From contig NZ_JAPFPY010000012.1 of the NCBI RefSeq assembly GCF_026240945.1, forward strand, positions 62,001 through 126,000: a DNA stretch of 64,000 nucleotides, written 5' to 3'. The translations under genes and the position numbers were made by a program. This DNA comes from Mycolicibacterium sp. J2. GTDB lineage: Bacteria; Actinomycetota; Actinomycetes; Mycobacteriales; Mycobacteriaceae. The notes under the pieces were generated by a model. It searched no databases. It saw nothing but the letters and a program-made list of their open reading frames with translations, and was not told where the DNA came from. Shown piece after piece: positions 42,663 through 50,794 of the stretch; the stretch's first letter is position 1, and each line of letters starts with the position of its first letter.

Positions 42663-44927
42663 GTGATCCCTGTCCTGGCGACGTATCGCCTTCAGCTGCG
42701 CGCTGATTCGTTCACCTTCGCCGACGCCGAAGCCCTGCTGGACTATCTGGCCGACCTCGGGGTGTCGCACCTGTACCTGTCCCCCATCCTGACCGCGGCC
42801 ACCGGGTCGACCCACGGCTACGACGTCACCGATCCGACGACGGTATCCGCGGCACTGGGCGGACCCGAAGGGCTGCAACGGCTTTCGGCGGCCGCCAAGG
42901 CGCGGGGCCTGGGTCTGGTCGTCGACATCGTGCCCAATCACGTCGGCGTGGACGATCCCGCCCAGAACCCGTGGTGGTGGGATGTGCTCGAACACGGCCG
43001 GGATTCGGCGTACGCGTCCTTCTTCGACATCGACTGGGACCTGGATCCGCACGGGCGGGTGGTGCTTCCGGTGCTGGGCTCCGACGACGACGTCGACGAT
43101 CTCGTCGTCGACGGCGACGTTCTTCGCCTCGGTGCCCGGAGCTGGCCGATCGCCCCGGGCACCGGCGACGGCTCCCCCGCCGAGGTGTACGCCCGCCAGC
43201 ACTACCGGCTGATCGGTTGGCGCACCAACGTGTGCGGCTACCGCCGGTTCTTCTCCATCACCTCGCTGGCGGGCCTGCGGCAGGAAGACCCCGACGTGTT
43301 CGCCGCCACGCACGCCGAGGTGCGGCGCTGGTTCACCGAGGGGCTCGTGGACGGCCTGCGCATCGACCACCCGGACGGCCTGACCGACCCGGCCGACTAC
43401 CTGGCCCGGCTGCGCGCACTGGTGGGGCCGGACGCCTGGATCGTCATCGAGAAGATCCTGGCTCCCGACGAGCCGTTGGACACCAGCCTTGTGGTCGACG
43501 GCGGCACGGGTTACGACGCGCTGCGCGAGGTCGGCGGGGTGTTCGTCGACCCCGGCGGGGAACCGGAGCTGAGCACCCTGTATCACCGCGACACCGCCGA
43601 GGCCACCGGGCAGCTCAAGGCCATCACCGCGACCACGACGCTGGCCAGCGAGCTGGCCCGGCTGCGGCGCACCATTGCCGCCGAGGCGGGCACCGATCAT
43701 CCGCTGCTTGCCGAGGCGGTCACCGCGTTGCTCACCTATGTCGGGGTGTACCGGTTCGACTATCCGGGCCTGGCCGCGGTCGGCCCGGTCGCGATCGCCG
43801 AAACCGCCGCTGCGCGAAGCGATCTTGCGCAGCCGCTGGAGCTGGTGGCGACATCGCTGGCCCTCGGCGGGGAGGGCGCCAAGCGGCTGCAGCAGCTGTG
43901 TGGCGCGGTGACGGCGAAATCCGTCGAGGACTGCCTGTTCTACCGGGACGCCCGCCTGGTGTCGCTGAACGAGGTGGGCGGCGAGCCCGACCGGTTCGGG
44001 GTCACGGCCGCCGAGTTCCACCTGCGCTCGGCGACCAGGGCTCGGCTGTGGCCGCGGGCCATGGTCACCACGTCGACACATGACACCAAGCGCAGCGAGG
44101 ACGTGCGGGCCCGGATCGGGGTGCTGTCCCAGATTCCCGCACTGTGGGCCGACCGGGTGCGGCGCTGGTCGAACATCGTGCTGGCCCCCGACGAGGACAC
44201 CGCACTTTTCTTGTGGCAGAACATCTTCGGGGTATGGCCGGTCGACGGCGAGGTGTCCGACGAGCTGCGCGCCCGGCTGCACGGCTACACCGAGAAGGCC
44301 ATTCGGGAGGCCGCGACGCACACCACGTGGAACGATCCGGACAGCGACTTCGAGGCGGCCGCGCACGCCTGGCTGGACGCGATCATCGACGGACCGGTGG
44401 CCACCGAACTGACCGCACTGGTGGCGCAGGTGCACCCGCACGCGGCAGGCGACGCACTGGGCCAGAAGCTGCTGGCGCTGACGGTGCCCGGCATCCCCGA
44501 TGTCTATCAGGGCACCGAGTTGCCCGACGACAGCCTCGTCGACCCGGACAACCGTCGCCTCGTCGACTACGCGGCGCGCCGGGCCGCCTTGGCCGCCGGC
44601 AGCGAGCCGAAGATCCGGGTGGTCGCCGCGGCGCTGCGGCTGCGCCGCGACAAACCGGACACCTTCCTGACCGGCGGGTATCAGCCGCTGTCGGCGTCCG
44701 GTTCGGCGGCCGAGCACGTGCTGGCGTTCGGGCGCGGGGCCGATGTGCTGGTGGCGGTGGCGCGCTGGACCGTCCGGCTGAACGAAACCGGTTGGGGGAA
44801 TACCATTTTGGATCTGCCCCAGGGCTCGTGGTCGGACCGGATATCCGGACGCACGTTCACCGGCACGGTACCGGCCGGCGATCTGTTCGAGCAGCTGCCC
44901 GTGGCCCTGCTGGAGCGCCTGCCATGA
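42663..44927 (+). CDS. treY: Maltooligosyltrehalose synthase
   Basis: Rearranges the reducing-end alpha-1,4 bond of maltodextrin to alpha,alpha-1,1. 754 aa, GTG 42663 with weak Shine-Dalgarno. GH13 motifs: TYRLQLRADSFTFADA, STHGYDVTD, DIVPNHVGVDD, DGLRIDHPDG (nucleophile Asp), IVIEKIL (Glu) and TSTHDTKRSED. The segment 43810-43832 (CTGCGC-N11-GCGCAG), encoding AARSDLAQP, is an inverted repeat resembling a small in-frame insertion. Overlaps treZ as ATGA. Confidence 0.97.
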   Translation: MIPVLATYRLQLRADSFTFADAEALLDYLADLGVSHLYLSPILTAATGSTHGYDVTDPTTVSAALGGPEGLQRLSAAAKARGLGLVVDIVPNHVGVDDPAQNPWWWDVLEHGRDSAYASFFDIDWDLDPHGRVVLPVLGSDDDVDDLVVDGDVLRLGARSWPIAPGTGDGSPAEVYARQHYRLIGWRTNVCGYRRFFSITSLAGLRQEDPDVFAATHAEVRRWFTEGLVDGLRIDHPDGLTDPADYLARLRALVGPDAWIVIEKILAPDEPLDTSLVVDGGTGYDALREVGGVFVDPGGEPELSTLYHRDTAEATGQLKAITATTTLASELARLRRTIAAEAGTDHPLLAEAVTALLTYVGVYRFDYPGLAAVGPVAIAETAAARSDLAQPLELVATSLALGGEGAKRLQQLCGAVTAKSVEDCLFYRDARLVSLNEVGGEPDRFGVTAAEFHLRSATRARLWPRAMVTTSTHDTKRSEDVRARIGVLSQIPALWADRVRRWSNIVLAPDEDTALFLWQNIFGVWPVDGEVSDELRARLHGYTEKAIREAATHTTWNDPDSDFEAAAHAWLDAIIDGPVATELTALVAQVHPHAAGDALGQKLLALTVPGIPDVYQGTELPDDSLVDPDNRRLVDYAARRAALAAGSEPKIRVVAAALRLRRDKPDTFLTGGYQPLSASGSAAEHVLAFGRGADVLVAVARWTVRLNETGWGNTILDLPQGSWSDRISGRTFTGTVPAGDLFEQLPVALLERLP

Positions 44928-46639
44928 CCTCCTTCGCGGTGTGGGCCCCGCGCCCCGAGGTGGTGCGTCTGGAAGTGGACGGCACGCGGTACCCGATGAC
45001 GCGCGGCGACGACGATTGGTGGCGAGCCGATGTGCCCGCGGCGCCCGGTGCCCGGTACGGCTTCGTGCTCGACGACGACGAGACGGTGCTGCCCGACCCG
45101 CGCTCGGCCCGCCAACCCGATGGCGTGCACGCCCGGTCGGCGTTGTGGGAGCCGCAGGCCGCGCCCGCGCCGTGGGCCGGCCGGTCCGTCGAGGGCGCGG
45201 TGATCTACGAGCTGCACCTGGGCACCTTCACCCCCGGCGGCACCTTCGATTCGGCCGCGGCGAAACTGGACCACCTGGTGGAACTCGGTGTCGATTTCGT
45301 CGAGGTGATGCCGGTCAACGCGTTCAGCGGCACCCACGGCTGGGGTTACGACGGGGTGCTGTGGTACGCCGTGCACGAACCCTATGGCGGCCCGGACGGC
45401 CTGCTGCGGTTCGTGGACGCCTGCCACGCCAGGGGCCTCGGCGTGCTGATCGACGCGGTGTTCAATCACCTCGGGCCGTCCGGGAACTACCTGCCCCGGT
45501 TCGGGCCGTACCTGTCGCGCGGCAGTAATCCGTGGGGCGAATCGATCAATATCGCCGACGCCGACGCCGACGAGGTGCGCCGCTACATCCTGGATTGCGC
45601 GTTGCGCTGGATGCGTGATTTCGGCGCGGACGGCCTGCGCCTGGATGCGGTGCACGCCCTGGTGGATACCACCGCCATTCACATCCTGGAGGAGCTGGCC
45701 ACCGAAACGCAGGCGCTGGCAACCGAACTGGGGCGGCCGCTGTCGCTGGTCGCCGAGAGCGACCTCAACGACCCGCGGTTGATCACCCCGATCGCGCACG
45801 GGGGTCTCGGGATGACCGCCCAATGGGACGACGACATCCACCACGCCATCCACACCGCGGTATCGGGCGAACGGCAGGGCTATTACGGTGATTTCGGATC
45901 GCTGGCCACCCTGGCGCAGACGCTGACGCACGGCTACTTCCACGCCGGCACCTATTCGTCGTTCCGGCACCGGCGGCACGGCCGCCCACTGGATACCACC
46001 ACCATTCCGGCCACCCGGCTGCTGGCCTATACCCTCACCCACGACCAGGTCGGTAACCGCGCCGTCGGCGACCGCCCGTCGCAGAATCTGACGTTCGGCC
46101 AGCTGGCGGTGAAAGCCGCGCTGGCCCTCGGCTCGCCCTACACCGCCATGCTGTTCATGGGCGAGGAGTGGGGATCGTCGAGCCCGTTCCAGTTCTTCAC
46201 CTCGCACCCGGAGCCGGAATTGGGCCGGGCCACCGCGGAGGGCCGCAAGGCCGAGTTCGCCGCGCACGGCTGGGACGCCGACGAGATCCCCGACCCGCAG
46301 GACCCGGCGACGTTCGAGCGGTCGAAGCTGGACTGGTCCGAGGTGGGCAGCGGCGAACACGCCCGGCTGCTGGAGATCTATCGCGGCCTGATCCGCCTGC
46401 GCCGCAACGAATCCGACTTCGCCGACCCGTGGCTGCCGCATCTGCGCGTCGATTACGACGAGGACAGCCGCTGGATCGCCATGCACCGCGGCGCTTTTGC
46501 GGTGGTCTGCAATCTGAACACCGAAGCGGTGCTGGTCCCGGTGACCGGGACCGTGGTGCTGGCGTCCGACGATCCGGCGCCGGACGGGTCGGCCACCCGG
46601 CTGCCGGGACACTCGTTCGCGGTGCTGCGCACCGGATAG
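44924..46639 (+). CDS. treZ: Maltooligosyltrehalose trehalohydrolase
   Basis: Hydrolyses the terminal maltooligosyltrehalose bond to free trehalose. 571 aa: N-terminal CBM48-like domain (FAVWAPRPEVVRLEVDG), then GH13 barrel with DAVFNHLGPSGN, DGLRLDAVHAL (nucleophile Asp), LVAESDLNDPR (Glu) and THDQVGNRAVGDR. Last gene of treXYZ; trehalose serves as stress protectant and precursor of mycolate glycolipids. Confidence 0.97.
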   Translation: MTSFAVWAPRPEVVRLEVDGTRYPMTRGDDDWWRADVPAAPGARYGFVLDDDETVLPDPRSARQPDGVHARSALWEPQAAPAPWAGRSVEGAVIYELHLGTFTPGGTFDSAAAKLDHLVELGVDFVEVMPVNAFSGTHGWGYDGVLWYAVHEPYGGPDGLLRFVDACHARGLGVLIDAVFNHLGPSGNYLPRFGPYLSRGSNPWGESINIADADADEVRRYILDCALRWMRDFGADGLRLDAVHALVDTTAIHILEELATETQALATELGRPLSLVAESDLNDPRLITPIAHGGLGMTAQWDDDIHHAIHTAVSGERQGYYGDFGSLATLAQTLTHGYFHAGTYSSFRHRRHGRPLDTTTIPATRLLAYTLTHDQVGNRAVGDRPSQNLTFGQLAVKAALALGSPYTAMLFMGEEWGSSSPFQFFTSHPEPELGRATAEGRKAEFAAHGWDADEIPDPQDPATFERSKLDWSEVGSGEHARLLEIYRGLIRLRRNESDFADPWLPHLRVDYDEDSRWIAMHRGAFAVVCNLNTEAVLVPVTGTVVLASDDPAPDGSATRLPGHSFAVLRTG

Positions 46640-46643
46640 TCCC

Positions 46644-46660
46644 CGTCAAAAAAATTGACG
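46644..46660. repeat. A-rich inverted repeat CGTCAA-A5-TTGACG after treZ
   Basis: Perfect 6-bp arms around five A. It starts 4 nt after the treZ stop, in the 87-nt gap before a methyltransferase gene. It could be a weak terminator, an operator, or the source of a TTGACG -35; no matching -10 at 17-18 nt was found. Confidence 0.35.
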
Positions 46661-46726
46661 AACCCGCCAACAGGCACGTCGCCCTGCGTTACCGTGTGAC
46701 GCGGAACACGAAGGGGGACTTGCCGA

Positions 46727-47506
46727 ATGAGCGTCGGATCGACTTTGCTGCAACGCGTCACCGAGCAGGCTTTCGCACCTGAGGCCGTATACCGGCTGTG
46801 GCTACACGGTAGCGGAGCCTCCCGGCCCACGGAACCGATCACCGTGCCGTCCTGGTGCACGACGCTGAAGTCGACCGAGCAGTGGCAGCAGTCGCTGGCC
46901 GCCATGCGGCGGCTCGGGCTGCCCGCTCACAATGACGGCCCCAAGAACTGGGACACCGAGATCATCACGGCCGCCATGCTTTCCACCGACGGGCCGATCC
47001 TGGACGCGGGCGCGGAGACCTATTCGATGATCCTCGCCGCGCTCTACCTGTACGGTCGCCGTGACCTGACCGGGATCAACCTCGTGTTCGACAAGCCGTT
47101 CCGGCGCGGACCGATCCGCTTCGAGCCCGGCGACATCACCCGCACCCGCTTCGCGAACGAGACCTTCGCCGGCATCGCCTGCCAGAGCGTCGTGGAACAC
47201 GGCGTCGACCTGCGCGCCTACTTCACCGAGATGGCCCGCATCCTGCGGCCGGGCGGCGTGCTGTCCACGTCGACGGACTACTTCCCGGAACCGGTGGACA
47301 CCGGCGGCAAGATCGCCTACGGGGTGCCGGTGAAGATCTTCACCCGCAGCGACATCCTGGACGCCCTCGACGTCGCCGCCGGCGTCGGCCTGACCCCGAC
47401 CCATGACGTGGACCTGGACTGCACCCAACGCCCGGTGCACTGGAAACGGATGGACCTGCGCTACACCTTCACCTGCATCACGCTGCGTAAGGACGGATCC
47501 GCCTAG
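46727..47506 (+). CDS. SAM-dependent methyltransferase-like protein
   Basis: 259 aa. A class I methyltransferase layout is visible: motif I reads ILDAGAETYSM (residues 89-99) instead of the usual DxGxGxG, then SVVEHGVDLRAYFTEMARILRPGGVLSTSTDYF, typical of motifs IV-VI. The shape resembles FkbM/type-11 methyltransferases acting on sugars or lipids. The weakened glycine loop leaves activity uncertain. Not part of the corresponding M. tuberculosis interval as I recall it. The stop overlaps the convergent ilvA stop by 3 bp. Confidence 0.75.
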   Translation: MSVGSTLLQRVTEQAFAPEAVYRLWLHGSGASRPTEPITVPSWCTTLKSTEQWQQSLAAMRRLGLPAHNDGPKNWDTEIITAAMLSTDGPILDAGAETYSMILAALYLYGRRDLTGINLVFDKPFRRGPIRFEPGDITRTRFANETFAGIACQSVVEHGVDLRAYFTEMARILRPGGVLSTSTDYFPEPVDTGGKIAYGVPVKIFTRSDILDALDVAAGVGLTPTHDVDLDCTQRPVHWKRMDLRYTFTCITLRKDGSA

Positions 47507-48795
47507 GTCAGGTAGCGGTAGGTCGGCGAGCCCGGCTCCAGGAGCTCCACGTGGCATTCCGAGCCGCGCATGCGCGCCATCAGGCCCTCCAGATCCGACG
47601 CCGACCCCATTTCGATGCCGACCAGCGCTTCGCCGGTCTCCCGGTTGTTGCGTTTGACGTACTCGAACAAGGTGATGTCGTCGTTGGGTCCGAGCACACC
47701 GTCCAGGAAGCGGCGTAGGGCGCCGGGCTCCTGCGGGAAGTCGACCAGGAAGTAGTGCTTGAGGCCCAGATGCACCAGGGAGCGCTCCAGCACCTCGCCA
47801 TAGCGGGACACGTCGTTGTTGCCGCCGGAAATGATGCACACCACCGTCGAGCCGGGCTCGATATCGGTCTCGCGCAGCGCGGCCACCGACAGCGCACCGG
47901 CGGGCTCGGCGATGATTCCCTCGTTCTGGTAGAGGTCGAGCATCGCGGTGCACACCGCGCCCTCATCGACGGCGGTGATCGACACCATGTCCCCGGCGGC
48001 GGCCAGCGCCGCGTAGGTGTGGACGCCGGCCCTGGCCACCGCGGCGCCGTCGACGAACTGGTCGACGTGCTCGAGGGTCACCGGACCACCGGCGGCCAGC
48101 GCGGCCATCATGGAGGCGGCACCGGCGGGTTCCACGCCGAGCACCGCGGTGCCCGCGGTGCGCTCCGACAGGTACGTCGTGATACCCGAGACGCACCCGC
48201 CCCCGCCCACCGGCACGATGACCAGATCGGGTTCGGCCGCCAACTGATCGAGGATCTCGACGGCGATGGTGCCCTGGCCGGCGATGGTGCGCGGGTCGTC
48301 GTACGGCGGGACCAGCGTGGCGCCGGTCCTGGCGACGTCCTCCAGGGCCGCCTCGGCCGCCAGGTCGTAGGTCTTGCCGCCGACGATGACCTCGATGAAC
48401 TCACGTCCGTGATAGCGGATCCGGTCCCGCTTCTGCTTGGGGGTCTTCGCCGGGACGTAGACCCGGCCGTGCACTCCCATCGAGCGGCAGGCCAGGGCGA
48501 ATCCCTGGGCGTGGTTTCCGGCCGAGGAGCACACCACGCCGGCCGCCAGCTCCTCCGGGGACAGCTGCATGAGCAGGTTGTAGGCACCGCGCAGCTTGTA
48601 GGACCGCACCGTCTGCAGGTCCTCGCGCTTGAGGTACACCTGGGCGCCGGTCAGTGTGGACAGCCGTTCGCTGAACTGCAGCGGACTGGCACTGACCACG
48701 CCGGAAATTCGCTGAGCGGCCGCGTCGATATCGGCAGCGCAGACGGGTGAGGTCAGCTGCGTCCTTCGGGGATCCTGGCTCAGTTCGGCAGACAC
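47503..48795 (-). CDS. ilvA: Threonine ammonia-lyase, biosynthetic
   Basis: PLP-dependent deamination of threonine to 2-ketobutyrate, first step of isoleucine synthesis. 430 aa from GTG 48795 (matches the MSAELSQ start of the mycobacterial protein). Schiff-base Lys67 in VRSYKLRGAYN, SSAGNHAQG and the GGGGCVSG phosphate loop. One C-terminal ACT-like regulatory domain (HYFLVDFPQEPGALRRFL), the short form giving isoleucine feedback. Confidence 0.96.
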   Translation of the reverse strand: MSAELSQDPRRTQLTSPVCAADIDAAAQRISGVVSASPLQFSERLSTLTGAQVYLKREDLQTVRSYKLRGAYNLLMQLSPEELAAGVVCSSAGNHAQGFALACRSMGVHGRVYVPAKTPKQKRDRIRYHGREFIEVIVGGKTYDLAAEAALEDVARTGATLVPPYDDPRTIAGQGTIAVEILDQLAAEPDLVIVPVGGGGCVSGITTYLSERTAGTAVLGVEPAGAASMMAALAAGGPVTLEHVDQFVDGAAVARAGVHTYAALAAAGDMVSITAVDEGAVCTAMLDLYQNEGIIAEPAGALSVAALRETDIEPGSTVVCIISGGNNDVSRYGEVLERSLVHLGLKHYFLVDFPQEPGALRRFLDGVLGPNDDITLFEYVKRNNRETGEALVGIEMGSASDLEGLMARMRGSECHVELLEPGSPTYRYLT

Positions 48796-48894
48796 TGCTT
48801 CATGGTGCCACCATCGGTGCGCACGGCGAAAAACTGGGCACCGCGACCGGAGTTTCGGTTGTCCGAACTCAGAGTTACGCGCTATCGTTGCTTC

Positions 48895-49089
48895 ATGACC
48901 ACGCCAACCGAAGTGCGGATTGCCGGGGTCCCATGGCCGACGTACAAGGTGATCGCGCTCATCGTCGGCGCGCTCGCGCTGATCGTCGTCGGGGTGCTCA
49001 CCGCCAGCGCCCCCGCCGCGGTGCTGTGCGCGGCCGCGATCAGCACCGTGACCTGGGCCGTCCTCGGCACCACCAGCAGCCGCCGCTAG
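48895..49089 (+). CDS. Small two-helix membrane protein
   Basis: 64 aa. ATG 48895 lies 6 nt after TATCGT (48883-48888), a leaderless-type -10. Two hydrophobic helices (VIALIVGALALIVVGVLTA and AAVLCAAAISTVTWAVLG) joined by a short turn, then a basic tail. Divergent from ilvA. The stop codon lies inside a perfect 17-bp terminator stem. Function unknown. Confidence 0.75.
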   Translation: MTTPTEVRIAGVPWPTYKVIALIVGALALIVVGVLTASAPAAVLCAAAISTVTWAVLGTTSSRR

Positions 49090-49120
49090 TAGGTGCGGCG
49101 CGCCGCCGCACCTACTAGCG
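49084..49120. terminator. 17-bp perfect stem-loop after small membrane protein gene
   Basis: Arms 49084-49100 and 49104-49120 (CGCTAGTAGGTGCGGCG and its exact complement) with a 3-nt loop. The TAG stop of the small membrane protein is inside the left arm. No T-tract follows, as often in mycobacterial terminators. It could act in both directions. Confidence 0.75.
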
Positions 49121-49151
49121 GGTAGGCAGCGAGGGCGGCCACACTGGGCCG

Positions 49152-49865
49152 ATGGAACCCCATCCGGAGACGCCTGCCGAAGCATTCGTCAAACGCGCCG
49201 AACAGCGGATGCCGTCCTGGCTGCGTCCCGGCGAACCCGAGAACCGGCTTCCGGTGCTGGTGGCCATCCTGGTGGCCGTCGCCCTGCAACGCGCGGTACC
49301 CGAGCGCTACACCGTGGTACCCCGCTGGCCGCTGGTCGTCATGGAATTGCTGCTGGTGGTGGTGCTGGTGGCGATCAACCCGCTGCGGTTGACCCGCCGG
49401 ACCACCGCGGCGCGCTGGGGCAGCCTGGCGTTGACCGTCGCCATCACCGTCGATAACACCGCCTCGGCCGTGGTGCTGGACTACCGGATCCTGTCGGGCG
49501 ACGTCAGCAACGACGCGGCCGTGCTGCTGGGCAGCGGCGGGGCCATTTTCATCACCAACGTGCTGGCCTTCGCGCTGTGGTACTGGGAGTTGGATCGTGG
49601 TGGACCCTTCGCTCGGCGCGCCGGCGAGCAGCCCTATCCCGATTTCCTGTTCCCGCAGATGACGGACCCGAACACCGCCGCACCCGGCTGGCGCCCGACC
49701 TTCGTCGACTATCTCTACGTCAGCTTCACCAATGTGGTGGCCTTCTCCCCGACCGACACCATGCCACTGGCCCGGTGGGCCAAGATGCTCATGACGGTGC
49801 AGGCGCTGGTGTCGATGTCGACGGTGGCGTTGGTGATCGCCCGCGCGGTGAACGTGCTGAAGTGA
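49152..49865 (+). CDS. DUF1345-like integral membrane protein
   Basis: 237 aa, ATG 49152. Six hydrophobic segments are visible (about residues 34-50, 58-75, 86-104, 120-143, 180-196 and 208-230). The conserved-looking block YLYVSFTNVVAFSPTDTMPLARWAKMLM is typical of the DUF1345 family, which resembles ion channels in its last helices. No Shine-Dalgarno, so possibly leaderless. Function unknown. Confidence 0.8.
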   Translation: MEPHPETPAEAFVKRAEQRMPSWLRPGEPENRLPVLVAILVAVALQRAVPERYTVVPRWPLVVMELLLVVVLVAINPLRLTRRTTAARWGSLALTVAITVDNTASAVVLDYRILSGDVSNDAAVLLGSGGAIFITNVLAFALWYWELDRGGPFARRAGEQPYPDFLFPQMTDPNTAAPGWRPTFVDYLYVSFTNVVAFSPTDTMPLARWAKMLMTVQALVSMSTVALVIARAVNVLK

Positions 49866-49869
49866 GTGC

Positions 49870-50694
49870 TCACAACCAGGCCCGTTCCGTCGCCGCCGCG
49901 ATCGCGTCGTTGGCGGTGCCCTTGCCGTCCCAGAGCCCGCGCTTGGCCGCGACGGGCATCGACCACCACAACGCGGCGGTGTCGCGCACCTGGCGGACCG
50001 GGATCCCGGTCGCCACGGCGGCGTAGTGCAGCCAGAAATCGTCGGCGCGGGGACACACCGTCAGGAACTCCGCACCGCGCTCACGCAGGGTGCGCTGCAG
50101 TTCCGGTGGGTACGCCGCTCCCGAGACATCGGTGGCGAACACCCGCTCCGAGGTCTCGGTGGTGGTGCACGTCGGCCAGCTGACGTACGGGTCCACCGAC
50201 CGGATCCGGGCCCGGAACGTGGTGACCTGACCCGGCCGGTGCGCGCGCAGCAGCTCCTCCAGCCACGTCGGAGGGTAGTAGACGTCGTCATCGGCGGTGA
50301 CAAGCGTGAAATCTTCGCCGTCACAAGCAATTTCGCTGACGTATGGGTAGTACTTGGTGTGTGGACCGTAGCCGCGGCACAGCCTGATCTCCAGCCCCCG
50401 CTCACGCAGCCGGACGAGTGATGACGGCGGCGGCGCCATCGCGGCCGGGTCGTCGAGCCACAGGATCAACCGGCGCGGTTTGACGGTGCCCGCGCCGATG
50501 GTCTCGATCGTCCGCCACACCGTGCCGATCCGGCGACCGTGGCTGGTCAGCGACACATCGGCCGCACCGTGGCCGACCACCGGGGTGTCGCAATGCCGAT
50601 TCCGCCACCACAATCGCGGGCTCAGGGTCGCGAATTCGAACAGCGCCAGGCACCACTCGAGGCCATTTCCGGGAAGAACCCCCGTGTTGCGCAT
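49870..50694 (-). CDS. Glycosyltransferase-like protein, GT-A fold
   Basis: 274 aa from ATG 50694 (GGGGG Shine-Dalgarno). Nucleotide-sugar features: TSHGRRIGTVWRTIETI, ILWLDDP, and an Asp-rich metal motif LVTADDDVYYPPTWLEELL, as in families transferring sugars to surface glycans. Later DDFWLHYAAVATGIPVRQV fits an acceptor-site segment. Donor and acceptor unknown. Sits 100 bp after dnaE1 on the same strand; not an obvious part of the replication locus. Confidence 0.78.
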   Translation of the reverse strand: MRNTGVLPGNGLEWCLALFEFATLSPRLWWRNRHCDTPVVGHGAADVSLTSHGRRIGTVWRTIETIGAGTVKPRRLILWLDDPAAMAPPPSSLVRLRERGLEIRLCRGYGPHTKYYPYVSEIACDGEDFTLVTADDDVYYPPTWLEELLRAHRPGQVTTFRARIRSVDPYVSWPTCTTTETSERVFATDVSGAAYPPELQRTLRERGAEFLTVCPRADDFWLHYAAVATGIPVRQVRDTAALWWSMPVAAKRGLWDGKGTANDAIAAATERAWL

Positions 50695-50741
50695 CTTGCC
50701 CCCTAGGGCGGTCCCCACCTCCGTTGGCACGCTAACCCGAT

Positions 50742-50794
50742 CCGGGGTAGGCCGCAGGGCGAGTCTCCGATTTCGCCCGATCGGCGTACCCCGG
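50742..50794 (-). terminator. Nested hairpins directly after dnaE1
   Basis: Outer arms CCGGGGTA (50742-50749) and TACCCCGG (50787-50794) enclose inner arms GGGCGA (50757-50762) and TCGCCC (50773-50778). The structure begins at the base after the dnaE1 stop codon. No T-tract. Likely 3' end of the dnaE1 transcript. Confidence 0.5.
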
